This document shows, piece after piece, positions 17,793 through 26,492 of a DNA stretch of 64,000 bases. The stretch is taken from NCBI RefSeq assembly GCF_000172175.1, contig NZ_ABJL02000006.1, positions 496,001-560,000 on the forward strand, written 5' to 3'. Both the position numbers and the translations under genes were made by a program. This DNA comes from Bacteroides intestinalis DSM 17393 (GTDB lineage Bacteria; Bacteroidota; Bacteroidia; Bacteroidales; Bacteroidaceae). The notes below the pieces were generated by a model. It had not been told where the DNA came from, made no database searches, and was given only the letters and a program-made list of their open reading frames with translations. How positions within the stretch are numbered: position 1 is the first letter of the stretch; each line of letters begins with the position of its first letter.

Positions 17793-20471
17793 TCACTTAT
17801 TCTTCTCCCCGAAATCTTCTTGTTGCTGCTCCACTTCTTTCAGTCTTTGAGCATTCTGCACTTTCAGAATCCTCTCCTGCTCCAACTCCACAGCCGATTT
17901 TGCGGACGTTCCGGCAGACTGTAAAGAAGATGAACCGGCAATCAGCGCCGCATCTTTCTCCGAATAAACCAACGGATGAGCAGCAGGATAGCTTTCCAAC
18001 TCCAAAACAGCACTTACAGGCATCTGCGAGCCTTCAAAGAGCACACTTGCCGTTACCTTTATCTTACCCGGCTTCAAGGTGGACTGTATCAGCACCGGAG
18101 CTGTCCCCCACTTCACCGGAGCAGGATTTGCCAGTATTCCGGCATCACCCAGAATACGTCCTTCACCTTCCACATGAAACTTCACATAGTAATTGTTCAA
18201 GCGTTTGATGTTCCCATTCTTATCGGCTATAGCAGCTACTACAGTAACAAAGTCGGAGCCATCGGCTTTCAGATTTACATTCTCATTGTCAACCCAGAGC
18301 AATACTTTCTCCGGACGACGGGCAGGGTGAACTTCGTGCGTAGCAACCACCTTGCCATCTATCAAACCTTCTGCCCGCAACAATACTTCATCCTGCTTTT
18401 TCTTCCGTGACATCGCTTTATCAACCATGAAATCGTAAACATCGGAGAAGGTTATAACAGGCGAAGGCATACCTTCTTTAACTACCGGTTTATTATAAGT
18501 ATAAGTCTTTCCATCTTTCAAGAAGGTGAGGCGCACTTCATCGCAATTGGAATAAACAGTGACATCCTTGCCGGAAAACGGTGTCATTTCATGAGCGATA
18601 TAAACCACCGGACCGGTTTCAAAAAGCCGCTCTTCTTTCCGGGGCGAACGCTGCGCCTTGAACATATAGTACGAATACTTGGGCTGGCGGAATACATCCA
18701 TCAGTCCGCCATAAAATGGATCGGGATGATAGCCACGCTGATGGTCGAACGAATGCCACAGGCAGCCGCCCACATGTTGGCGGGGAGTGCGATAAAGGGC
18801 ATCGTAGCAGGTATAAGTATAACTGGGATTTGCATAATGCTGTGCTTGGATAAGCATAGGTTGTTCTCCCCAATTGCGGGCTACACGACTGGGAGAGTTA
18901 TGTGAGCTCCAGTCGTCTACATTGTCACCCCATTCACGGGTAAAATAGGTTACCTTAGGGTCAGCATCCTTGTCGCCCCACGACTTGCCATCGAAGGAGG
19001 GATGCGTGAAAAGTACCGGGAAATGCTCGCGTCCGCGTGCACCGCTATCACAACCGGAATAGCAGTAGGGATAAGGATACTCCTGGTCTACAATGTCACG
19101 GGTGTTCTTGGCAAAGTCTTCCGGATACCAGGTTTCATTGAGGATAGGTTCCCACATCCACACACAAGCATGGTTGCGGTCGCGTCGCACAAGGTTGCGG
19201 ATATCACTGTATACACGTTGTGCAAATTCGGGAGCATCATTCCAGAACTGCCAGCCCGGAGTATTAACAATTACAAACAAACCGAGTTCATCGCATGCAT
19301 CCATGAATGCCGGGTCTTGCGGACAATGGGCGTTACGGATTACTTTCATTCCGGCATCACGCAGTTTCTTGGCATCACGCCAATGAATACTGTTAGCCAC
19401 GGCATTACCTACCACCGCAAAGTCCTGATGACGGTTAGCGCCAATCAACGGACTTTCATAAGGTTTACCATTCAGCCAGAAACCGTCCTTACCCTTAAAC
19501 TCTACGCTACGGATACCGATACGACGGCGATAGCCGTCCACCACATTACCTTCGCGGTCACGGATGCGTACAATCAGATTATATAAGGTGGGAGTTTCCG
19601 GACTCCACAGTAATGGATTCTTTATCGTGATTTTATCTTGTGAAGTAACAGCCTTTCCCGGCCGTACTTGAACCTTATCATTCAAGAAAGCAACCTGTGT
19701 ACCATCCGGTTGCTGCAATTCATATTCCACAATTCCGGCAAAAGTTTTACGGCTATCATTACGTAAGTGAGCTTTCAATAATACTTCAGCCGAAGTATCC
19801 GATACTTTATCATAAGCCACAAACAAGCCGCCGCCCGCTACTTCGTCCTCAAAATTCGGATCAGTAATAAAGACCGGATTATGAGCTACCAACCAGCAAT
19901 CACGATAAATGCCACCGAAGTAGGTAAAGTCGAGCACATCCTGTGCCTTTCCGGGAGGATAGCTCGTATCATCGCTATTATCCGCCCACACGGCTATCAC
20001 ATTATCCTCTCCCCAGTTCAATACGTCAGAGATATCGACCACCACAGGCAAATAACCGCCAAAATGTTCAGTCAGCAACTTCCCGTTGACAAATACCTTG
20101 CTCTTTCCCATGATGGCTTCGAAGTGCAGGAACAGTTTCTTCCCCTTCAAAGCATCCGCAGGGGTGAAGTGCTTACGATACCAGACTTCTCCCTGATAAT
20201 TGATGCAACCACTGGCTTCTGTCGGCAAATATTCAATGCCATTGGGCAGAGAGACTACCGTCCATTCCGCATCATTAAAGTTCGCAGCTTCAGCACCCGC
20301 AACGGCTCCTTTATAAAAGCGCCAGGCAGGATTCATGGAAAACACTTCACGCCCGGAATTGGGCAGTTGGAAGAAACCGGCAGTAGAAAACTCGGGTTGA
20401 TGAGATGCCTGCACAGCACAGCAGGGAATTAAGAATAAAGCGATCAGGATGAAATGAATGATTCTCTTCAT
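17793..20471 (-). CDS. GH2 beta-galactosidase-type glycoside hydrolase
   Basis: An 892-aa exo-glycosidase with a signal peptide (about 1-22). The domain order is GH2: N-terminal sugar-binding jelly roll (about 40-200, with VWYRKHF and FVNGKLLTEHFGGY), immunoglobulin-like domain (about 215-320), TIM barrel (from about 330, VEFKGKDGFWLNGKP), then C-terminal beta domains ending in a charged coiled tail (ELEQERILKVQNAQRLKEVEQQQ). The predicted acid/base is Glu446 in ILNETW; the best nucleophile candidate is Glu513 in FTREWGD. The fold is shared by beta-galactosidases, beta-glucuronidases and beta-mannosidases, so specificity is uncertain; galactosidase fits the sulfatase/hexosaminidase context. 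It leads the second PUL 1 operon, with a promoter and shared operator at 20533-20593. Confidence 0.9.
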   Translation of the reverse strand: MKRIIHFILIALFLIPCCAVQASHQPEFSTAGFFQLPNSGREVFSMNPAWRFYKGAVAGAEAANFNDAEWTVVSLPNGIEYLPTEASGCINYQGEVWYRKHFTPADALKGKKLFLHFEAIMGKSKVFVNGKLLTEHFGGYLPVVVDISDVLNWGEDNVIAVWADNSDDTSYPPGKAQDVLDFTYFGGIYRDCWLVAHNPVFITDPNFEDEVAGGGLFVAYDKVSDTSAEVLLKAHLRNDSRKTFAGIVEYELQQPDGTQVAFLNDKVQVRPGKAVTSQDKITIKNPLLWSPETPTLYNLIVRIRDREGNVVDGYRRRIGIRSVEFKGKDGFWLNGKPYESPLIGANRHQDFAVVGNAVANSIHWRDAKKLRDAGMKVIRNAHCPQDPAFMDACDELGLFVIVNTPGWQFWNDAPEFAQRVYSDIRNLVRRDRNHACVWMWEPILNETWYPEDFAKNTRDIVDQEYPYPYCYSGCDSGARGREHFPVLFTHPSFDGKSWGDKDADPKVTYFTREWGDNVDDWSSHNSPSRVARNWGEQPMLIQAQHYANPSYTYTCYDALYRTPRQHVGGCLWHSFDHQRGYHPDPFYGGLMDVFRQPKYSYYMFKAQRSPRKEERLFETGPVVYIAHEMTPFSGKDVTVYSNCDEVRLTFLKDGKTYTYNKPVVKEGMPSPVITFSDVYDFMVDKAMSRKKKQDEVLLRAEGLIDGKVVATHEVHPARRPEKVLLWVDNENVNLKADGSDFVTVVAAIADKNGNIKRLNNYYVKFHVEGEGRILGDAGILANPAPVKWGTAPVLIQSTLKPGKIKVTASVLFEGSQMPVSAVLELESYPAAHPLVYSEKDAALIAGSSSLQSAGTSAKSAVELEQERILKVQNAQRLKEVEQQQEDFGEKNK

Positions 20472-20532
20472 AAGGATAGTATTATTTTAAGTATATAGAT
20501 TGGAGCAATGACAATGTCTATAGCATCCGATA

Positions 20533-20593
20533 CAAATGTAGGGCAAAACCCAGAAATACAATTACAATAATCGCTATTTTTAATCCAATTTTA
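20533..20593 (-). promoter_or_regulatory. GH2-operon promoter with shared HTCS-type operator
   Basis: Minus-strand TACATTTG (20533-20540) is the -7 box. AAATAGCGATTATTG lies at 20565-20579, exactly 24 bp upstream, and TAAAATTGGA at 20584-20593. The 15-bp block differs from the susC-upstream copy at one position and the 10-bp block is identical, while sequence between -7 box and block is unrelated. This is the pattern of a conserved activator site. Confidence 0.75.
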
Positions 20594-20928
20594 TCTAATC
20601 AGCCATTCATAGCCGGAATTTATTGACGGTATATGCTCTTCATCCTACAAAGCAGAACTAACTATGGGGATTAACCAACTCCATACCAAAACCGAATCCG
20701 AACCATACTTGCTCCGTAGTAAATTCAGTCAAAGGTACTTCTACACAGAGAAAGTACGGGATTGGTACGGAGCAAGTATGCCCCAGGTATGGTCCGGATA
20801 CAAAACTAAGACTATAAAACCACCTCAATTCCCCGCCCAAAAGCCCTTTCAGCACTATGTTCATTATCAATGAAATAAACAATAAACAGGGTGTTGAAAA
20901 CTTCTCAAAAAGTTTTTAGTTAAAACTT
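20594..20928. other. Non-coding gap between PUL 1 and the dcw cluster with a 15-bp inverted repeat
   Basis: Overlapping short frames on both strands (20658-20882) look like chance. The visible structure is a perfect inverted repeat, catacttgctccgta at 20704-20718 and tacggagcaagtatg at 20766-20780, with a 47-bp loop. No promoter or gene is assignable. Confidence 0.5.
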
Positions 20929-20959
20929 GTGGGGAATTGTGGGGAAATGTGTACTTTTA
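20929..20959 (+). promoter_or_regulatory. MraZ-type operator overlapping the mraZ promoter
   Basis: Two direct GTGGGG copies (20929-20934 and 20939-20944) with 10-bp period, followed by a weaker aaatGTG. MraZ proteins bind GTGGG-type repeats upstream of their own gene. TACTTTTA (20952-20959) is a near -7 box 26 bp before the mraZ ATG, so MraZ bound here would cover the -33 region and repress the dcw operon. Confidence 0.75.
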
Positions 20960-20985
20960 CCGTCGCTTATTATAATAAGGTAACA

Positions 20986-21462
20986 ATGATACGTTTTTTG
21001 GGCAATATAGAAGCGAAAACCGACGCTAAGGGACGTGTATTTATCCCTGCCGGTTTTCGGAGGCAACTGCAATCTGCTTCCGAAGAGAAGCTCGTGCTGC
21101 GCAAAGACGTGTTCCAGGACTGCCTGGTACTCTATCCAGAAAGCGTTTGGTTCAAGACGCAAAACCAACTAAGGAAGCGCCTGAACAAGTGGAACGCAAA
21201 ACACCAAGAAATCTTCCGGCAATTTGTGAGCGATGCGGAAATCATGGTTCCCGATGGGAATGGACGCATCTTGCTGCCCAAACGTTACCTGCAAATGGCC
21301 GGCATACAGAGCGATGTACGTTTCATCGGTGTGGACAATACGATAGAAATCTGGGCAAAAGAGAAAACTGAACAACCGTTCATGAACCCGGAAGAGTTTA
21401 GCGAAGCTTTGCAGGATATTCTGGGAGACGAAGACGATTGGGAAGAAGACGAGGATGAGTGA
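20986..21462 (+). CDS. mraZ: Transcriptional regulator MraZ
   Basis: AbrB-fold DNA-binding protein heading the dcw cluster; in other bacteria it forms a ring and represses the cluster. The 158-aa product has two SpoVT/AbrB-like repeats: FLGNIEAKTDAKGRVFIPA near the N-terminus and EIMVPDGNGRILLPKRYLQ near residue 85. The ATG at 20986 is chosen over an upstream GTG-type start at 20929 because MIRFLGNIEAK is the usual family start and the upstream codons lie in the operator/promoter. AAGG precedes it. The C-terminus is an acidic tail (GDEDDWEEDEDE). It is followed 24 bp later by rsmH. Confidence 0.96.
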   Translation: MIRFLGNIEAKTDAKGRVFIPAGFRRQLQSASEEKLVLRKDVFQDCLVLYPESVWFKTQNQLRKRLNKWNAKHQEIFRQFVSDAEIMVPDGNGRILLPKRYLQMAGIQSDVRFIGVDNTIEIWAKEKTEQPFMNPEEFSEALQDILGDEDDWEEDEDE

Positions 21463-21486
21463 TTAACGATTAGTGATTAGTGATGA

Positions 21487-22401
21487 ATGGGAAATGAAGA
21501 GTTGACATATCATGTACCGGTGTTGTTGATGCCGAGTGTGGACGGAATGAATATCCGGCCGGATGGAACGTATATAGACGTTACCTTCGGAGGTGGAGGG
21601 CATTCACGGGAAATACTGTCACGGCTGGGAGACGGCGGACGGTTACTGGGATTCGACCAAGACGAAGATGCGGAACGGAACATTGTGGATAATCCGCACT
21701 TCACTTTTGTACGCAGCAACTTCCGATATCTGCACAATTTTCTACGTTATCACAACATCGAGGAAGTAGATTCAATACTGGCTGATCTGGGTGTATCCTC
21801 CCATCACTTCGATGATAGCGAAAGGGGATTTTCGTTCCGCTTTGACGGTGCACTGGATATGCGCATGAACAAGCGTGCGGGGGATACTGCAGCAGATATC
21901 ATAAACAACTATGATGAGGAACGGTTGGCTGACATCTTTTACCTATACGGTGAATTAAAGAACAGTCGCAAACTGGCATCTGTAATTGTGAAAGCACGTG
22001 CCGGACAGAAGATTACAACCATCGGTGAATTTCTGGAAGTCATTAAACCGCTTTTCGGTCGGGAACGGGAGAAAAAAGAACTGGCTAAAGTTTTTCAGGC
22101 ACTGCGCATCGAAGTGAACCAGGAAATGGAAGCTCTGAAAGAGATGCTATATGCAGCAACCGAGGCTTTGAAACCGGGCGGACGATTGGTAGTAATTACC
22201 TACCATTCACTGGAAGACCGGATGGTAAAGAATATCATGAAAACCGGAAATGTGGAAGGTAAAATGGAAAAGGATTTCTTCGGAAATGTACAGACTCCAT
22301 TCCGGTTGGTTAACAATAAAGTGATTGTACCGGACGATGCGGAAATAGAACGGAACCCGAGATCGAGAAGTGCAAAACTGAGAATAGCAGAGAAAAAGTG
22401 A
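21487..22401 (+). CDS. rsmH: 16S rRNA m4C1402 methyltransferase RsmH
   Basis: SAM-dependent N4-methyltransferase of C1402 in 16S rRNA. The 304-aa product has HVPVLL at the start, SAM-binding DVTFGGGGHSREIL, GFDQDEDA, the LADLGVSSHHFDDSERGFSF motif, and the C-terminal PGGRLVVITYHSLEDRMVK. Length and motifs match the family. It occupies its usual place between mraZ and ftsL. The mraZ-rsmH gap contains gattagtgattagtgat-like sequence related to repeats seen elsewhere in this window. Confidence 0.97.
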   Translation: MGNEELTYHVPVLLMPSVDGMNIRPDGTYIDVTFGGGGHSREILSRLGDGGRLLGFDQDEDAERNIVDNPHFTFVRSNFRYLHNFLRYHNIEEVDSILADLGVSSHHFDDSERGFSFRFDGALDMRMNKRAGDTAADIINNYDEERLADIFYLYGELKNSRKLASVIVKARAGQKITTIGEFLEVIKPLFGREREKKELAKVFQALRIEVNQEMEALKEMLYAATEALKPGGRLVVITYHSLEDRMVKNIMKTGNVEGKMEKDFFGNVQTPFRLVNNKVIVPDDAEIERNPRSRSAKLRIAEKK

Positions 22402-22411
22402 TGGTAAGATA

Positions 22412-22780
22412 ATGAAGGATATGGAAGAAAAACAGGTAAACGAAAAAACAGAGAAAGCGAAGAAAGCCAAAAATCGCACATCTCTGAAAAACATTATTGG
22501 TGGCGACATTCTGGCTACGGATTTTTTTCGCCGTCAGACGAAGTTGCTCGTAATGATAATGCTGCTGATTATATTCTATATACACAATCGTTATGCTTGC
22601 CAGCAGCAAATGATAGAGATTGATAAATTGAAAAAAGAGCTGATTGACATCAAATACGATGCTCTTACCCGTAGTTCAGAATTAATGGAGCGGAGCCGGC
22701 AGTCACGTATCGAAGAGTATATTGCAAGTAAAGAGAGTGACTTGCAGACATCCACTCATCCACCGTATTTGATTAAGTAA
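22412..22780 (+). CDS. FtsL-like division protein
   Basis: A 122-aa bitopic membrane protein: a basic N-terminal cytoplasmic segment rich in Lys (1-40), one membrane helix (LLVMIMLLIIFYIHNRYAC, about 45-63), and a periplasmic coiled-coil-like segment (QQQMIEIDKLKKELIDIKYDALTRSSELM). The position between rsmH and the PASTA-PBP, plus this topology, identify the FtsL slot of the FtsQBL complex; sequence alone is weakly conserved. A second ATG at 22421 is possible. The start lies 10 bp after the rsmH stop. Confidence 0.85.
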   Translation: MKDMEEKQVNEKTEKAKKAKNRTSLKNIIGGDILATDFFRRQTKLLVMIMLLIIFYIHNRYACQQQMIEIDKLKKELIDIKYDALTRSSELMERSRQSRIEEYIASKESDLQTSTHPPYLIK

Positions 22781-22808
22781 TTATAGAATCATTAAATTGT
22801 AGACAGAT

Positions 22809-24935
22809 TTGGCAGTAAATAAGAAAAATATCATGACCCGCTACTTCTTTGTAGTCCTCGTAATGGGATTGCTGGGAATAGCTATTGTCGTTAAAGCCGC
22901 AGTCATCATGTTTGCGGAGCGACAGTATTGGCAGGATGTAGCCGACCGTTTCGTGAAAGAAAACGTGACGGTAAAGCCTAATCGTGGTAACATTCTTTCA
23001 TCCGACGGCAAACTGATGGCAAGTTCCCTGCCCGAATATCGTATATACATGGACTTCAAGGCAGGAGGAGAAACCAAGGACACGATGTTGGTGAACCACA
23101 TGAATGAAATATGTGAAGGGTTACATAAGATATTTCCTGATAAGAGTGCAGCTGAGTTCAAGTCACACTTACAGAAAGGGCGTAAAAAAGGTAGCCGGAA
23201 CTATCTGATTTATCCGAGACGTATTTCATACATCCAGTACAAAGAAGCCAAGCGTCTGCCTGTTTTCAATCTGAACAAATACAAAGGCGGTTTCCACGAA
23301 CAGGTATATAATCAGCGTAAAAAGCCGTTTGGCTCCTTGGCAGCCCGTACACTGGGTGACCTCTATGCAGATACTGCACAGGGGGCAAAGAATGGTATCG
23401 AACTGGCTTTTGACACTCTGCTGAAAGGACGTGACGGTATCACGCACCGCCAGAAAGTGATGAATAAATACCTGAACATCGTAGATATAGCTCCCGTAGA
23501 TGGCTGCGACATTATCTCCACTCTCGATGTAGGTATGCAGGATATCTGCGAGAAAGCATTGGTGGATAAGTTGAAAGAAATCAATGCTACTGTAGGTGTA
23601 GCCATACTGATGGAAGTGGAAACAGGTGAAGTCAAAGCTATCGTCAACATGATGAAAGCTGGTGACTGCAACTATTATGAAATGCGTAATAATGCCATTA
23701 GCGATATGATGGAACCGGGGTCTACATTCAAGACGGCTTCTATCATGGTAGCCCTTGAAGACGGGAAAATTACTCCGGAGACGGAAGTAGATACCGGAAA
23801 CGGTGTAATGATGATGTACGGTAGTAAGATGAGGGATCATAACTGGCATCGCGGTGGCTACGGGAAGATCAATGTAACCCGTATCCTGGAAGTTTCTTCC
23901 AATGTCGGTGTTTCGTACCTAATCGACAAGCACTACAAGGATAATCCTCAAAAGTATGTAGACGGGCTGAAGCGAATGAGCATTGACCAACCACTAAATC
24001 TACAAATCTCAGGTGAGGGAAAACCGAATATAAAAGGTCCGAAAGAAAGATATTTCGCCAAGACGACCTTACCATGGATGAGTATCGGTTACGAAACTCA
24101 GGTTCCGCCGCTCAACATCCTTACTTTCTATAATGCTATTGCCAATAATGGCACGATGGTGCGTCCTAAGTTTGTAAGAGCCGCTGTAAAAGATGGTGAG
24201 GTGATAAAAGAATATCCGACGGAGGTAATCAATCCGAAGATTTGCTCCGACCGCACCTTGACACAAATCCGCGATATTCTGGAAAAAGTGGTATCACAAG
24301 GATTGGCGAAACCGGCCGGAAGCAAACAATTCTCCGTAGCTGGGAAAACGGGTACGGCACAGGTATCCCAGGGTTTGGCAGGCTATAAGTCAGGACGGGT
24401 GAATTATTTGGTAAGTTTCTGCGGTTACTTTCCGGCAGAAGCACCGAAGTACAGTTGTATTGTTTCTATCCAGAAACCGGGACTTCCTGCCTCAGGTGGT
24501 TTGATGGCCGGTAGTGTATTCGGAAAGATTGCCGAAAGAGTGTATGCTAAAAATCTGCGGTTTGATATCCGCAGTGCAATAGATAGCACAAGCAATGTCA
24601 TTCCTCCGGTAAAAGCAGGAGAAATGAATGAAGCATTGCAGGTGTTGGATGGGCTGAATGTTCCGGTACAAAAGCAGTTCTCTCCCAAGAAAGGGAAAGA
24701 AGCATGGGGACATACGCAGGAGTCCCCTAATGCAGTTATTCTGCAGGCCAAGGAGGGAACAAGCTCAAATACAGTTCCCAACGTCATAGGAATGGGAGCG
24801 AAAGATGCTGTTTACTTATTGGAAAGCAAAGGACTGAAAGTCAGAATAAGCGGTATAGGAAAGGTAAAGAATCAATCGATACCGGGTGGTAACCGCGTTG
24901 TGAAAGGTCAAACCATAGTTTTGACACTTCGTTAA
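22809..24935 (+). CDS. Division transpeptidase (FtsI/SpoVD-type penicillin-binding protein with PASTA domain)
   Basis: Class B PBP that crosslinks septal peptidoglycan. The 708-aa product has an N-terminal membrane anchor (about 12-33), a PBP dimerisation domain (KPNRGNILSSDGKLMASS onward), and a transpeptidase domain with Ser305 in STFK, the SSN motif in EVSSNVGVSY, and Lys513-Thr-Gly in AGKTGTAQ. One C-terminal PASTA domain (about 657-708, TVPNVIGMGAKDAVYLLESKGLKV) follows. Proteobacterial FtsI lacks PASTA; its presence is typical of Bacteroidetes and Gram-positive relatives. The start is uncertain: TTG at 22809 keeps the basic N-terminus, while ATG at 22833 would begin MTRYFF just before the membrane helix. 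Confidence 0.95.
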   Translation: MAVNKKNIMTRYFFVVLVMGLLGIAIVVKAAVIMFAERQYWQDVADRFVKENVTVKPNRGNILSSDGKLMASSLPEYRIYMDFKAGGETKDTMLVNHMNEICEGLHKIFPDKSAAEFKSHLQKGRKKGSRNYLIYPRRISYIQYKEAKRLPVFNLNKYKGGFHEQVYNQRKKPFGSLAARTLGDLYADTAQGAKNGIELAFDTLLKGRDGITHRQKVMNKYLNIVDIAPVDGCDIISTLDVGMQDICEKALVDKLKEINATVGVAILMEVETGEVKAIVNMMKAGDCNYYEMRNNAISDMMEPGSTFKTASIMVALEDGKITPETEVDTGNGVMMMYGSKMRDHNWHRGGYGKINVTRILEVSSNVGVSYLIDKHYKDNPQKYVDGLKRMSIDQPLNLQISGEGKPNIKGPKERYFAKTTLPWMSIGYETQVPPLNILTFYNAIANNGTMVRPKFVRAAVKDGEVIKEYPTEVINPKICSDRTLTQIRDILEKVVSQGLAKPAGSKQFSVAGKTGTAQVSQGLAGYKSGRVNYLVSFCGYFPAEAPKYSCIVSIQKPGLPASGGLMAGSVFGKIAERVYAKNLRFDIRSAIDSTSNVIPPVKAGEMNEALQVLDGLNVPVQKQFSPKKGKEAWGHTQESPNAVILQAKEGTSSNTVPNVIGMGAKDAVYLLESKGLKVRISGIGKVKNQSIPGGNRVVKGQTIVLTLR

Positions 24936-24968
24936 ACTATTAAGAATATACATTATATATAATAAGGT

Positions 24969-26417
24969 ATGATATTAAGTGAATTACTGAAAGCAATACA
25001 ACCGATACAAATTATCGGAAGTACGGAGACGGAAATAACGGGGGTAAATATCGACTCCCGTCTGGTGCAAGCCGGACATCTGTTCATGGCTATGCGCGGT
25101 ACCCAGACTGACGGGCATGCTTACATTCCCGCTGCCATTGAGAAAGGTGCCGTCGCAGTGCTTTGCGAAGATGTGCCTGAAGAAAAGAAAGAAGGCATCA
25201 CCTATATCCAGGTGAAAGACAGCGAAGAAGCTGTTGGTAAAATAGCCACTACTTTTTACGACGACCCAACCTCCAAAATGGAATTGGTAGGCGTAACCGG
25301 AACAAACGGAAAAACCACCATCGCTACCTTATTATATAATACATTCCGTTATTTCGGTTACAAGGTAGGACTGATCTCTACAGTCTGCAACTATATAGAT
25401 GATCAGGCAATCCCAACTGAACATACCACCCCCGACCCCATCACCCTAAATCAGTTGCTGGGACAGATGGCAGACTCCGGGTGCAAATATGTCTTTATGG
25501 AAGTAAGTTCACATTCCATTGCCCAGAAACGCATCAGTGGTCTACGCTTTGCAGGGGGAATCTTTACCAACCTGACACGTGACCACCTGGACTACCACAA
25601 GACTGTGGAAAACTATCTCAAAGCCAAGAAGAAATTTTTCGATGATATGCCGAAAGGTGCTTTCAGTCTGACTAATCTGGATGACAAGAACGGACTCGTC
25701 ATGACCCAGAACACACGTTCCAAAGTATATACTTATTCCTTGCGTAGCCTCAGCGACTTCAAGGGCAAAATATTGGAATCTCATTTTGAAGGGATGTTGC
25801 TCGACTTCAACAACCATGAACTGGCCGTACATTTCATTGGTCGTTTCAATGCTTCAAACTTGCTGGCAGTATTCGGTGCAGCCGTATTGCTTGGAAAGAA
25901 GGAAGAAGACGTACTCGTTGCACTCAGTACCCTGCAACCTGTGGCCGGACGCTTCGATGCTGTACGTTCACCCAAAGGTATCACTGCCATTGTGGACTAT
26001 GCACACACACCGGACGCTCTCATCAATGTTCTGAATGCCATTCACGGCGTACTCGAAGGAAAAGGGAAAATAATTACTGTAGTAGGTGCAGGCGGCAACC
26101 GAGACAAAGGTAAACGCCCCATCATGGCAAAAGAGGCGGCCAAAGCAAGCGATCGTGTTATCATCACTTCGGACAACCCCCGCTTTGAAGAGCCGCAAGA
26201 TATCATCAATGATATGCTTGCCGGATTGGATAAAGACGACATGCAGAAGACCATCAGCATTGCCGACCGGCGCGAAGCTATCAAAACAGCATGTATGCTG
26301 GCGCAGCCCGGTGATGTTATTCTTGTAGCCGGAAAGGGCCATGAGAACTATCAGGAAGTCAAAGGAGTTAAACATCATTTTGATGACAAAGAAGAGTTAA
26401 AGGCGATAATGTTTTAA
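24969..26417 (+). CDS. murE: UDP-MurNAc-tripeptide synthetase MurE
   Basis: Cytoplasmic ATP-dependent ligase adding the third stem-peptide residue. The 482-aa product has the Mur ligase P-loop GVTGTNGKTTIATLL, the central HTTPDPITLNQL and EVSSHS segments, and the C-terminal domain with TSDNPRFEEP. The DNPR motif is the one that selects meso-diaminopimelate, so a DAP-type wall is predicted. It follows the PBP gene by 33 bp. The gene usually found next, murF, is missing; a 75-bp gap with an inverted repeat leads directly to mraY. Confidence 0.97.
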   Translation: MILSELLKAIQPIQIIGSTETEITGVNIDSRLVQAGHLFMAMRGTQTDGHAYIPAAIEKGAVAVLCEDVPEEKKEGITYIQVKDSEEAVGKIATTFYDDPTSKMELVGVTGTNGKTTIATLLYNTFRYFGYKVGLISTVCNYIDDQAIPTEHTTPDPITLNQLLGQMADSGCKYVFMEVSSHSIAQKRISGLRFAGGIFTNLTRDHLDYHKTVENYLKAKKKFFDDMPKGAFSLTNLDDKNGLVMTQNTRSKVYTYSLRSLSDFKGKILESHFEGMLLDFNNHELAVHFIGRFNASNLLAVFGAAVLLGKKEEDVLVALSTLQPVAGRFDAVRSPKGITAIVDYAHTPDALINVLNAIHGVLEGKGKIITVVGAGGNRDKGKRPIMAKEAAKASDRVIITSDNPRFEEPQDIINDMLAGLDKDDMQKTISIADRREAIKTACMLAQPGDVILVAGKGHENYQEVKGVKHHFDDKEELKAIMF

Positions 26418-26477
26418 AGTGATAAAGTGGTAGAGTGATATTACTTTAACACATTATCACTTTACCACACTATCACA
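26418..26477. repeat. Imperfect inverted repeat between murE and mraY
   Basis: Arms 26418-26440 (agtgataaagtggtagagtg, then ata) and 26455-26477 pair at 19 of 23 positions around 14 nt. It is AT-rich with no T-run, so not a classical terminator. The GTGATA/TATCAC words suggest an intergenic repeat occupying the place where murF lies in many genomes. Confidence 0.55.
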
Positions 26478-26492
26478 CTAAATAGTTGATTT

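Noticed and set aside
20658..20882. Small genes on either strand
   Set aside because: Two overlapping short frames on opposite strands through an inverted repeat; no start context or similarity.
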